Positions 5,674 through 13,248 of a stretch of 13,248 nucleotides of DNA are shown one piece after another; position 1 is the first letter of the stretch, and each line of letters starts with the position of its first letter. The DNA is from Collinsella aerofaciens (GTDB lineage: Bacteria > Actinomycetota > Coriobacteriia > Coriobacteriales > Coriobacteriaceae): NCBI GenBank assembly GCA_905213325.1, contig CAJMHW010000042.1, positions 1 through 13,248 of the forward strand. The letters are read 5' to 3'. Under the pieces are notes generated by a model. It had not been told where the DNA came from, searched no databases, and worked only from the letters and a program-made list of their open reading frames with translations. A program made the translations under genes and the position numbers.

Positions 5674-7635
5674 CTAGTTGGTCGTACCGGAATCGTCACC
5701 CGTGCCCGAGCCGGAGCCCGAACCCGAGCCAGAAAGTGCGACCGTCAGCGTAATCGTGCTGTCGGTGGACTGCTTGCCGGTGGGGGAGACGCCCGTAACG
5801 GTGGCGTTTTCGTTGCCGCTCACGGGGTTGCCGTTCTGATCGCAGAATGCGATGTTGTAGAAACCGGCGTTGTTGAGCGCGGTGACGGCGGCGGAGATGC
5901 TCTTGCCGTACAGGTTACCCGGGACGCTGGCCTTGCCGGACTTCTTGGCGATGACGACGGTGATCGTGGCACCGGGCTTCTGCTTGCCGCTAGGGTTCCA
6001 GCTAATTACGGTGCCCTCGGTAACCGAGTCGTTTTCCTGGTAGCTCACGTCGACGCCAAAGCCAGCCATGTCGAGAGCGTTGCGTGCCTGGGCCTCGGTC
6101 ATGTCGGTCAGATCGGGGACGGAGGTGGTGTCAGGACCGCTGGAGACCTTATACGAGATGGTCGTGCCCTTCTCGACTTCCTTGCCGGCATCAGTGCCCT
6201 GCTCAAAGACCTGGCCTTCGTCGGCCTCGTTGGCCTCCTCGGTTGCGTTGCCCTTCAGGCCCACGCTTGCCAGCGCGGCCTCGGCCTGGTCCTTGGTCAG
6301 GCCGACGAGCTGCGGAACCTCAACTTTCTCGGAGGGCTTGGGGCCCTTGGAGATCACCAGGTTCACCTTGGAGCCCTTGGGCTTCTTAGTGTTGCCGTTG
6401 GGGGTCTGCTCGGCAACCTTGCCCTCGTCGACATCGTCGTTATAGCTCTGGTCGACAGTTCCGACCTCAAGGCCGGCCTCCTTGATCAGCTCGATAGCGG
6501 TCTGCTGGTCCTTGTTAAGCACATCGGGCACCGTAACCTGCTCGCCCCCAAAGAGCCCGGTGGCGAAGGCCACCACAACGCCAACCACGGCGATTGCGGC
6601 GACTACGGCGGCGATAATCTTGTTCTTGTTGGACTTGGGCTGATCGACCTCGTAGGAACCGGTGGAACCCGAGACGGCGCTGCGGGGGTTGGTCTGTCCG
6701 CTTACGCCCGATACGGGGCGAACCATAGCGCGCGTGGAGTCAGACAGCTCACGGGTCTTGGTAGCGCCCAGCTCACCGGGGGCGCCGATGATGCGCGTGG
6801 GCTCCGAGACGTTGACGGCACGGCCCGACAGGTAGCTGTTGAGCACCTGACGCAGCTCGTCGGCGGTCTGGAAGCGGTTTGCCGGGTCCTTCTCCATGCA
6901 CTTGAGGATGATGCGCTCAAGGTCGGCGTCGACACCGGAGTTGATCTGGCTCGGCGGAATAGGCAACTCGTTGACCTGCTTGAGTGCGACCGAGATGGCG
7001 TCGTCGCCGTCAAAGGGTACGCGGCCGGTGGCGCACTCGTACATGACGACACCCAGCGAGTAGATATCCGAGGTGGGGCCGAGGTCCTGGCCGCGGGTCT
7101 GTTCGGGGCTTACATAGTGGGCGGTGCCCAGCACGTTGTTATCCTGCGTGAGGTGGCTGTTCTTGGCGCGTGCGATGCCAAAATCCATGACCTTGATATT
7201 GCCGTCGGGCAGCACCATGATGTTTTGCGGCTTAATGTCGCGGTGGATAATCTCGTGCTTGTGTGCGACCGAAAGCGCGGAGCTGATCTGCGAGCCGATC
7301 TGCGCGACCTTCTTGGGATCGAGGGCGCCGTGGCTCTTGATGCCGCTCTTAAGGTCGGTACCGCGCAGGTACTCCATGACGATGTAATAGGTGTCGCCAT
7401 CCTTGCCCCAGTCGTAGACGCCCACGATATAGGGGGAGGACAGGCCGGCCGCTGCCTGGGCCTCCTGCTTAAAGCGGGCGGCGAAGGTGGCGTCGCCGGC
7501 ATACTGCGGCAGCATGATCTTGACGGCAACCGTGCGGTCGAGGACCTGATCCTGTGCACGGAAGACGGTCGCCATACCGCCCGTTCCCACCTTATCCTTG
7601 AGGAGGTATCTTCCCCCGAGGACCCTCTGTTCCAT
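5674..7635 (-). CDS. pknB: PASTA-domain transmembrane Ser/Thr protein kinase
   Basis: This 653-aa kinase is the PknB/StkP type that senses cell-wall fragments outside and phosphorylates division and wall-synthesis proteins inside. The kinase domain at about 8-268 has glycine loop GTGGMATV (17-24), lysine K39 in VAVK, catalytic HRDIKPQN with D133, DFG at 151-153, and GTAHYVSPEQ at about 170-179. A Ser/Thr-rich juxtamembrane stretch (about 275-335) precedes one membrane span at 340-362. Four extracellular PASTA repeats follow (about 366-431, 438-499, 504-565, 569-635; the last divergent), then a Gly-Ser tail. I chose the ATG at 7635 because AGGAG precedes it by 5 nt. An in-frame ATG at 7650 would add five residues but lacks a ribosome-binding site. 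Where M. tuberculosis PknB has two phosphorylated activation-loop threonines (TQT), this protein has only T163 (LTQD) in that region. It is the last gene of its operon. Confidence 0.96.
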   Translation of the reverse strand: MEQRVLGGRYLLKDKVGTGGMATVFRAQDQVLDRTVAVKIMLPQYAGDATFAARFKQEAQAAAGLSSPYIVGVYDWGKDGDTYYIVMEYLRGTDLKSGIKSHGALDPKKVAQIGSQISSALSVAHKHEIIHRDIKPQNIMVLPDGNIKVMDFGIARAKNSHLTQDNNVLGTAHYVSPEQTRGQDLGPTSDIYSLGVVMYECATGRVPFDGDDAISVALKQVNELPIPPSQINSGVDADLERIILKCMEKDPANRFQTADELRQVLNSYLSGRAVNVSEPTRIIGAPGELGATKTRELSDSTRAMVRPVSGVSGQTNPRSAVSGSTGSYEVDQPKSNKNKIIAAVVAAIAVVGVVVAFATGLFGGEQVTVPDVLNKDQQTAIELIKEAGLEVGTVDQSYNDDVDEGKVAEQTPNGNTKKPKGSKVNLVISKGPKPSEKVEVPQLVGLTKDQAEAALASVGLKGNATEEANEADEGQVFEQGTDAGKEVEKGTTISYKVSSGPDTTSVPDLTDMTEAQARNALDMAGFGVDVSYQENDSVTEGTVISWNPSGKQKPGATITVVIAKKSGKASVPGNLYGKSISAAVTALNNAGFYNIAFCDQNGNPVSGNENATVTGVSPTGKQSTDSTITLTVALSGSGSGSGSGTGDDSGTTN

Positions 7636-7717
7636 TCCTGCTCCTAACATAACTATTCGCTCAACGATGTGTGTAGTACCAAATGTATGGCCGCTGGGGC
7701 CGTGTGGCGCGTTGTCG

Positions 7718-7768
7718 CTAGCTCATCGGCCGCGGCGCGTCCCAAGTATCCGCTTTGATCACGGGCAT
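7718..7768 (-). CDS. Possible 16-codon leader ORF between rodA-pbpA and pknB
   Basis: The ORF encodes MPVIKADTWDAPRPMS and then a stop. Its ATG overlaps the rodA-pbpA stop (TGATG), and AGGGAG lies about 6 nt upstream, so the initiation signals are credible. It occupies part of the 132-nt gap before pknB, where the M. tuberculosis order would have pknA. The peptide matches no family I know. It could be a translated leader that keeps ribosomes on the mRNA, a remnant, or chance. Confidence 0.3.
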   Translation of the reverse strand: MPVIKADTWDAPRPMS

Positions 7769-10638
7769 CACGCTCCCTGTGCGGCGAGCGCCGCGGTCAG
7801 GACGATGCCGGCGATCTTGGCCGCCTCGACGTCGTGTTTGTCGTAATCCTCCAGGGCCACCGAGATGGCAACCGTGGGTGAATCGTAAGGTGCAAAGCCA
7901 ACAAACATAGAGTTGACGTTGGTGCCGCCGGTCTCGGCCGAACCGGTCTTGCCGGCAACCTTGACGCCCGGAATCTGGGCATCGGTGCCGGTACCGGACT
8001 GGACGACGGCGAGCATGGCCTGCTTGACCTGGTCGGCCGTGGCAGAGCTGACAGCCTGGCCCAGCGAGCGGGACTGCGTGGTCTTAACCACGGTTCCGTC
8101 CGGGGCGAGTATCTGGGACACAAAGAACGGGTCCATGACCACGCCGCTGTTGGCGATAGCCGCAGCGATCACGCAATTCTGCATAACGGTGGTCTGCGGG
8201 CCAGGCGTGTGGTCCATGCCGACGGGCTGTCCGGCGCCTGCCCAAGCGGTCTCCCATTCGGTCATAAGCGACGGGTCGGCCATGATGGAAGCCGCGGTGG
8301 TCAGATCCTGGCCGAGCTTTTGACCGTAGCCAAAGGCGTTGGCAAACTGGACGAGCGAGCTGGCGCCGACCTCGTTTGCCACCTGGCCAAAGACGACGTT
8401 GGACGACACGGCGAAGGCCTGCTGCAGGCTGATGGTGCCGTAGCTCTCGTTGGCATCGTTGGTGACCGGCGCGTTGCCAATATCCATGGAGCCGGGCGCC
8501 TGGTACGTGCTGGTAAGGCTGGCGGTGCCGGTCTCGAGCGCCGCGGAGAGTGTGACGACCTTAAAGGTCGAGCCCGGGGTGTAGAGCGCGTCCATGGCGC
8601 GGTCGTACATGGAGCCGTCCTCGCCGCCGCCCGACTGGAGCAGCGCATCGATGTTGGTGTTGTCGTAGGTGGGCGAGCTCGCGCACGCAAGGACCGCACC
8701 GGTGCGCGGATCCATGACCACCACAGCGCCCTTAAAGCCCTTGAGCGCCTGCTCGGCAGCCGTCTGGATGCGCGAGTCGATGGTGAGCTTGGCGGTATTG
8801 CCCGGCTGGGTCTGCCCCGCGAGCGACGCGATGGCGTTGTTCCAGCTGGAGTAATCCTTGGAGCCGGTGAGCGTATCGTTCATGACGCTCTCGATGCCGG
8901 CGGTGCCGTATTGCTGGCTCACGTAGCCCACCACGTGCGCGGCCATGTTGCCGTTGGGGTAGGAACGGGCGTAGGTGCCGTCCTCCTGCTGCAACGACTC
9001 GGCTAGCGTCACGCCGTCGGACGTGATGATGGAGCCACGCTGGATGTACTTGGAGCGGGCGATGGTGTGGTTGTTGGTCGGCATGTCCTGATAGTCCTTC
9101 GCCTTGATGACCTGGACATAGGTGAGGTTGCCGATAAGGATGGCGAACAGCGCCGTGAAAGCAAACACGGCACGAGTCAGACGGTTGGCAAGTGCCACGC
9201 GGCCGAGCACGCCGGACTCTGGCGTGTCGAGCAGGCGACGACGCATGCGAGAGCCCGCGGAGTGGTTGCCGTGGCTGTAGGAAGGTGCGCTGGCAAAACG
9301 CGTACCGGTCGGGGCGACGGCGGATGCGACCTGGTCATCGGTGATGGCGGCCATGGTGCCGGTGCCGGTGAGCTCGGCTTCGCGTCCGGTTGCCTCGTCG
9401 CCGGCGCGCAGCAGTAGCGCGACGATGATAAAGCTCGCCAGCAGCGAGGAGCCGCCCTGGCTCATAAAGGGCAGGGTGACGCCAGTCAGCGGGATCAGGC
9501 GGGTTACGCCGCCAACGATTAAGAATGCCTGGAAGCTGATGGCCGCCGTAAGGCCGGTCGCGCTAAAGGCGGCAAGGTCGGACTTGGCGCGGGCGGCCGT
9601 GGTGAGGCCACGCACGGCAAAAAGCATAAACAGGATGAGCACGGCGCCGCCGCCCAAAAGGCCCATTTCCTCGCCGATGGCCGAGAAGATAAAGTCGGAC
9701 TCGACGACGGGGATGTTGTTTGCCATGCCGTTGCCGATGCCGACGCCAACCAGGCCACCGTCAGCCAGCGAGTAAAGTGACTGTACGATCTGGTAGCCCT
9801 GGCCCTGGGCGTCCTTAAACGGATCGACCCAGACCTGAAAGCGCACCTGCACGTGCGACAGGAACTTGTAGGCGCCCACGGCTCCAACGGCCAGCAGCGC
9901 AAGGCCGATGATGACGTACGAAAAACGTCCCGTGGCAACATAGAGCATCAGCAAAAAGATGGTGTAGAACAGGACGGCCGAGCCCAGGTCGCGTTCGAAG
10001 ACGACGATGAGCAGGCACACGCCCCACACGGCAAACAGCGGCAGCAGCAGGCGGAAGCGCGGAATCTTGAGGCCCAGGATCTTGCGGTTGGAGATGGAGA
10101 GCAGCTCGCGGTTCTCGGCCAGATAGCCTGCCAGGAACAAGACGATGAAGACCTTGGCGAACTCGCCAGGCTGGATGGTGAAGCCCGCGATGCGAATCCA
10201 CAGCTTGGAGCCCGAGATCGTGGTGCCGATAAAGATCGGCAGCATCAGCAGGATGATGCCGATAATGCCAAAGGTGTACTTGTAGCGCATGACCACGTCG
10301 AGGTTCTTAACCAGTGCGAGCGTTCCCACCATGAGCGCCACCGAGACAAACAAGATGATGAGCTGCGAGATGGCGAGGTCGGGGGCCAGGCGCGTCACGA
10401 ATGTGATGCCGATGCCCGAGAGCACAAAGACGATGGGCAGGATGGCGGGGTCGGCGCCGGGCGCCAGGATGCGCACGGCGATATGCGCCGCGGCGAAGGC
10501 GGCGAACAGGCCGATCGGCACGGCGAGCGTCTCAAAGGAAACCGTGGCACCCGCGGTGAGCACGTACATCGCATAGAGCAGGATGACGGGGAACGCCGAG
10601 GCGATGAGCAAGAGCAGTTCGGTGTTGCGGCGACTCAT
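7768..10638 (-). CDS. rodA-pbpA: Fused SEDS glycosyltransferase and class B penicillin-binding protein (RodA-PbpA)
   Basis: This is one uninterrupted protein of 956 aa. Residues about 8-412 are a polytopic SEDS (FtsW/RodA) lipid II polymerase. They include SGSKLWIRI and QPGEFAK (about 142-162), FERDLGSA (214-221), the extracellular VDPFKDAQGQGYQIVQS (about 271-287) with the conserved Asp-Pro D272, GGLVGVGIGNG and PFMSQGGSS (390-398). A polar linker (about 412-487) leads to a second membrane anchor (about 488-510) and a transpeptidase of PbpA type: SxxK S690-TF-K693, SxN S745-S-N747 and KTG 897-899. Both halves look catalytically complete. I start at 10638, where AGGGAG precedes the ATG. A longer frame to 10764 only overlaps pstP. 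In M. tuberculosis rodA and pbpA are adjacent separate genes in this order. The RodA rather than FtsW name rests on that context. Confidence 0.95.
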   Translation of the reverse strand: MSRRNTELLLLIASAFPVILLYAMYVLTAGATVSFETLAVPIGLFAAFAAAHIAVRILAPGADPAILPIVFVLSGIGITFVTRLAPDLAISQLIILFVSVALMVGTLALVKNLDVVMRYKYTFGIIGIILLMLPIFIGTTISGSKLWIRIAGFTIQPGEFAKVFIVLFLAGYLAENRELLSISNRKILGLKIPRFRLLLPLFAVWGVCLLIVVFERDLGSAVLFYTIFLLMLYVATGRFSYVIIGLALLAVGAVGAYKFLSHVQVRFQVWVDPFKDAQGQGYQIVQSLYSLADGGLVGVGIGNGMANNIPVVESDFIFSAIGEEMGLLGGGAVLILFMLFAVRGLTTAARAKSDLAAFSATGLTAAISFQAFLIVGGVTRLIPLTGVTLPFMSQGGSSLLASFIIVALLLRAGDEATGREAELTGTGTMAAITDDQVASAVAPTGTRFASAPSYSHGNHSAGSRMRRRLLDTPESGVLGRVALANRLTRAVFAFTALFAILIGNLTYVQVIKAKDYQDMPTNNHTIARSKYIQRGSIITSDGVTLAESLQQEDGTYARSYPNGNMAAHVVGYVSQQYGTAGIESVMNDTLTGSKDYSSWNNAIASLAGQTQPGNTAKLTIDSRIQTAAEQALKGFKGAVVVMDPRTGAVLACASSPTYDNTNIDALLQSGGGEDGSMYDRAMDALYTPGSTFKVVTLSAALETGTASLTSTYQAPGSMDIGNAPVTNDANESYGTISLQQAFAVSSNVVFGQVANEVGASSLVQFANAFGYGQKLGQDLTTAASIMADPSLMTEWETAWAGAGQPVGMDHTPGPQTTVMQNCVIAAAIANSGVVMDPFFVSQILAPDGTVVKTTQSRSLGQAVSSATADQVKQAMLAVVQSGTGTDAQIPGVKVAGKTGSAETGGTNVNSMFVGFAPYDSPTVAISVALEDYDKHDVEAAKIAGIVLTAALAAQGA

Positions 10639-10654
10639 AAGCGGCACTCCCTTT

Positions 10655-12454
10655 CTAATTCTTATCGGAGGCTTCGGCCTCGGCTGACTGTTCGGCGGTT
10701 TTCTCGGAATCTGACTCGGATGTGGATTCCTGATCGGTGTTGTCGCGAATCGTTTGCGCGTCAATCACCTGACGGGTCTGCTCCTCGTCAATCTGATGGC
10801 GGTACTTGGAAATGGTGTCCTGCGCATCGTCGACGCTCGTTTGTGGAATGCCTGCCTTCAGGCGGTTTTGCGTGTCTTCGGGCAGGTCGGACAGCTTGAT
10901 GCTGGTTTCGCTCTCGAGCCAGTGGAGCTCGACCCCGAGCGTCTTGCCGGGTAGGCCGCGCCAGACGGCGACATTGCCGTGGTAGGTTCCCAAGTAATAG
11001 GAGCCGGTGACGCCCGTGTATGCCCAGATGCCTGCTACCAGCACAAAGACAAGGGCCAAGATGGAGGCGATGGTGACATTGCGGCGTCGGACGCGTTTTG
11101 CCTCGCGCATGACGCCGTCGTCGACCAGATCGACGACCACCACGGTCACGTTGTCGTGGCCGCCGGCGGCGAGCGCCGCGTCCACCAAGTTGTCGACACA
11201 GATCTGTGCGCTCGAAGACTGCGTGGCGATGTTCTCGATATCGCTATCGGGAATCATGCTCGAAAGACCGTCGGAGCACAGAATCAGGCGGTCGCCTTCC
11301 TCGATGTGCAGGGTAAAGTGGTCGGCATACATGGCGGGATCCGAGCCCAGCGCGCGGGTGATGACCGAGCGGTTGGGGTGGACGCGGGCCTCGTCGGCCG
11401 TAATCTCGCCGGCATCCACGAGCTCCTCCACGTAGGAGTGGTCGCGGGTCACGCGGATGAGCGTACCCTCGTGGAGCAGGTAGGCGCGCGAGTCGCCCAC
11501 GTGGGCGATGGCGAGCGTGTCGTTTTCGATGTAGGCACAGGTGGCCGTGCACCCCATGCCGGGTTTGCCCAGGCCGTTGAGGGCGGCCTCGATCACGGCG
11601 GCGTTGGCGGCCTCAACGGCTGCGGCCAGGCGCGCGGCGTCGGCGGACTGCGGCGCCGTCTTGGCGATGGTCTCGACGGCGATGGAGGATGCCACCTCGC
11701 CGGCGGCGTGTCCTCCCATGCCGTCGCACACGCAAAAGAGCGGCGACTGCACCAGATAGGAGTCCTCATTGTGCGGGCGTACGCATCCGACGTCGGAGCG
11801 GGCGCCCCACATAAGCTGCGTGGTGGTGCCGGCGTCGTAGGTCGAGTCGGTCTCGATGCGCTCGTCGGTCAGCGGCTCAAAGCTCATGGTCGAGCCGGGA
11901 TCTTTGAGCTTTGCCTCCACGGCCGCGACATCGATCTCGGCGGTGTCGCCGGGAGAGACGGTGTCGGTCTCGGCGTTTGATTCAGAATCACCGGTGTCCG
12001 GGGAGTCGGGCTCCTCGGAAACGCGGGCGGTCGACTCGTCATCTTGCGGGCTGACGTCTATAGGATCGGGCGCCGGCGTAGACGCGGGCGTAACCTCGGA
12101 TGCCGGGGCTATGGGAAACGCCGGCGCGGCGGGCTCGGGTGCTGCAAACACCGCAGCGCTCTCGTTGATTGCCGCGGCGACGGGCTCTGCAAAGTGAGCC
12201 GGCGCCGGGGTTGCTTCGGGCGCTGTGGGCTGTTCCGCAGCATGTGCACCGATGGGCGCCGCTACGGCATCCTCTTCGTCCTCGTTATCGGCGAGATCCG
12301 AAATATCATGCGTTACATGCGAAAGAGGCAGGGAGAACACGGTGTCCTCGGGCTCCACGGTCGCAGGGCGCGCCGGAGCGGCATGAGCCGGCGCAGCTGC
12401 GGGGGCAGTCGGCGTCTCGGGCATGGTTGCGGACTTGTTCTCCTCGTCGATCAT
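10655..12454 (-). CDS. pstP: PP2C-family Ser/Thr phosphatase with long N-terminal extension (PstP-like)
   Basis: This 599-aa membrane phosphatase would reverse PknB phosphorylation. Residues 1 to about 212 are an Ala/Pro/Glu/Asp-rich low-complexity region, probably disordered. The PP2C domain (about 214-443) has metal-binding motifs R226-PHNED, D244-GMGGH, GDSRAY (320-325), SDG (394-396) and GGHDNVT (431-437). One membrane span follows at about 460-480, then an extracellular segment (YYLGTYHGNVAVWRGLPG) resembling that of M. tuberculosis PstP, and an acidic Ser-rich tail. The start is fixed by ATGA overlap with the fhaB stop and AAGGTG upstream, so the extension is genuinely coded. It ends 16 nt before rodA-pbpA. 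The extension is the oddity: the catalytic domain of M. tuberculosis PstP starts near its N-terminus. It has many Thr/Ser sites that the neighbouring FHA proteins might bind if phosphorylated. Confidence 0.95.
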   Translation of the reverse strand: MIDEENKSATMPETPTAPAAAPAHAAPARPATVEPEDTVFSLPLSHVTHDISDLADNEDEEDAVAAPIGAHAAEQPTAPEATPAPAHFAEPVAAAINESAAVFAAPEPAAPAFPIAPASEVTPASTPAPDPIDVSPQDDESTARVSEEPDSPDTGDSESNAETDTVSPGDTAEIDVAAVEAKLKDPGSTMSFEPLTDERIETDSTYDAGTTTQLMWGARSDVGCVRPHNEDSYLVQSPLFCVCDGMGGHAAGEVASSIAVETIAKTAPQSADAARLAAAVEAANAAVIEAALNGLGKPGMGCTATCAYIENDTLAIAHVGDSRAYLLHEGTLIRVTRDHSYVEELVDAGEITADEARVHPNRSVITRALGSDPAMYADHFTLHIEEGDRLILCSDGLSSMIPDSDIENIATQSSSAQICVDNLVDAALAAGGHDNVTVVVVDLVDDGVMREAKRVRRRNVTIASILALVFVLVAGIWAYTGVTGSYYLGTYHGNVAVWRGLPGKTLGVELHWLESETSIKLSDLPEDTQNRLKAGIPQTSVDDAQDTISKYRHQIDEEQTRQVIDAQTIRDNTDQESTSESDSEKTAEQSAEAEASDKN

Positions 12455-12867
12455 CGACGGTTCACCTTCATGACCACGTCGCCAATCTGGACCTCATCAC
12501 CCTCGCGCAGCGTTGCGGGCTCCACCAGCTGACGCCCGTTAACGAGCGTGCCGTTCAGCGAGTTGAGGTCTTCGATGATGAGTGCCGGGCCCTGCAGCGA
12601 AAAGCGTGCGTGCGAGGCCGAGACAAACGGTTCGTTGATGCAGATGTCCGAGGACGGCGAGCGGCCCACGATGACGGGGCCGAGCATGTCTACATGGATG
12701 CCACGGATGCCGCGCGGACCCTTGTCCACATCGATCGTCCAGATAGCGGAGTCGCGGCGCTGGCCGCGTACGAGTCCCACGCCGGTTTTCATGACGGCGA
12801 ACAGGAAGATGTAGAGCAGGGCGACCAGGACGATGCGGCCTGCAAAAAGGACGATATCGATGTTCAT
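12451..12867 (-). CDS. fhaB: Membrane-anchored FHA-domain protein (FhaB/FipA-like)
   Basis: This 138-aa protein has one N-terminal membrane span (about 4-26), a short linker, and an FHA domain (about 55-136). The phosphothreonine-binding residues are all visible: G68-R69, SSDI, S83-ASH86, and DLNSLNGT at 100-107 with N105. The size and layout equal M. tuberculosis FhaB/FipA (Rv0019c), which links Ser/Thr kinase signalling to division. AGGGGA lies about 9 nt before the ATG, inside the end of fhaA. Its stop overlaps the pstP start. The gap from fhaA is only 6 nt, so the three are one translation-coupled unit. The likely role is to recruit phosphorylated partners at the membrane. Confidence 0.93.
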   Translation of the reverse strand: MNIDIVLFAGRIVLVALLYIFLFAVMKTGVGLVRGQRRDSAIWTIDVDKGPRGIRGIHVDMLGPVIVGRSPSSDICINEPFVSASHARFSLQGPALIIEDLNSLNGTLVNGRQLVEPATLREGDEVQIGDVVMKVNRR

Positions 12868-12873
12868 AAGCGA

Positions 12874-13248
12874 CTATCCCCTAAATTCAAAGGTGCTCAG
12901 GCCAAACGTCAGCAGGTCGCCGTTGCGCAGCGGGCAGCGCGTGATGCGGCGGTTGTTGACGAGCGTGCCGTTGGTGGAATTGAGGTCCTCGATCGACCAG
13001 TCCGAACCGGTAAAGGTGAGTTGGGCGTGACGACGCGACACGTTGGGGTCGCGCAGGGCGATGTCCGAAACCGAACGCTCGCGACCGATGGTCACCTGCG
13101 CGGAAGTGATGCTGTGGCTCTCGCCGCTCACGACGTCGACGAGCTGGGCGAGCGGGCGCTGCGGGGCGCGGGTGCTCGCCATGTTGGAGGCAATGATAAC
13201 AAAGCCCCTGCGCTCAAAATTCGTATAATTGGCAATCGCCTGTCCCAG
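12874..13248 (-). CDS. fhaA: FHA-domain protein (FhaA-like), 5' end beyond the window
   Basis: The C-terminal 102 residues hold an FHA domain with all ligand-contact motifs: GRERSVSDI, PNVSRRHAQL and DLNSTNGTLVNN. The first ATG in view (13182) has no ribosome-binding site; the preceding bases read GCCTCCAAC. The same frame stays open to the window edge, adding 22 codons (LGQAIANYTNFERRGFVI and onward). I therefore treat the gene as cut by the window. In M. tuberculosis FhaA (Rv0020c) the FHA domain is C-terminal, after an N-terminal DUF3662 domain and a linker. By gene order this would be its counterpart, but whether DUF3662 is present cannot be seen. It is followed after 6 nt by fhaB. Confidence 0.85.
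   Translation of the reverse strand: MGQAIANYTNFERRGFVIIASNMASTRAPQRPLAQLVDVVSGESHSITSAQVTIGRERSVSDIALRDPNVSRRHAQLTFTGSDWSIEDLNSTNGTLVNNRRITRCPLRNGDLLTFGLSTFEFRG

Noticed and set aside
5662..7647. A 661-codon open frame on the plus strand opposite pknB
   Set aside because: It mirrors the pknB frame in GC-rich DNA, has no domain sense, and the minus-strand protein has every kinase and PASTA motif.
7636..7650. Upstream ATG for pknB at 7650
   Set aside because: It has no ribosome-binding site; its first codons are themselves the AGGAG that serves the ATG at 7635.
10639..10764. A 42-residue N-terminal extension of the RodA-PbpA fusion
   Set aside because: It overlaps the end of pstP out of frame and is Pro/Arg-rich without SEDS similarity. 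The ATG at 10638 has a good ribosome-binding site.
9853..11980. Long plus-strand frames opposite rodA-pbpA and pstP
   Set aside because: They are shadows caused by codon bias of the minus-strand genes.
13180..13182. ATG at 13182 as the true start of the FHA protein
   Set aside because: No ribosome-binding site, and the frame is open upstream to the window edge; a truncated longer gene is more likely.

Overview
The window looks like a piece of an actinobacterial chromosome carrying the end of an integrated conjugative or mobilizable element. All convincing genes are on the minus strand. The right half is the cell-growth signalling locus typical of Actinomycetota (FHA proteins, PP2C phosphatase, SEDS glycosyltransferase, class B PBP, PASTA kinase). 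The high GC, the compact gene style and the SEDS-PBP fusion suggest a gut Coriobacteriia such as Collinsella. That taxonomic placement is inference and rests on no database match.

Positions 1 to about 5397 are the right-hand part of an integrative element whose left end lies outside the window. Transcribed leftward from its right end are: a tyrosine integrase (3807-5114) with a repeat- and hairpin-rich leader (5115-5352); an unrecognised 228-aa protein (3056-3742); and a tight four-gene unit made of a small winged-HTH, excisionase-like protein, a stand-alone DnaB-type helicase, a MobC-like relaxosome protein and a VirD4/TraG-type coupling protein that ends early at a stop codon. The element stops at 5353-5397, a 3' tRNA fragment that starts exactly in the anticodon loop (anticodon CCT, Arg). 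This is the expected scar of integration into a tRNA-Arg gene, whose complete copy should lie at the unseen left end.

Positions 5398-5673 are a junction zone without a gene. It holds two strong plus-strand intrinsic terminators, a second set of tRNA-3'-end-like sequence (partly inverted, partly direct), and a very strong minus-strand terminator ending the pknB operon.

Positions 5674-13248 hold, in transcription order from the right: fhaA (5' end cut by the window), fhaB, pstP, a rodA-pbpA fusion and pknB. This is the M. tuberculosis order fhaA-fhaB-pstP-rodA-pbpA-pknA-pknB, except that rodA and pbpA form one reading frame and pknA is absent. Together the products would couple peptidoglycan polymerisation and cross-linking to muropeptide-sensing Ser/Thr phosphorylation, reversed by the phosphatase and read by the FHA proteins. 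Unusual points are the fusion, a 215-residue low-complexity N-terminal extension on the phosphatase, and a possible 16-codon leader ORF between rodA-pbpA and pknB.
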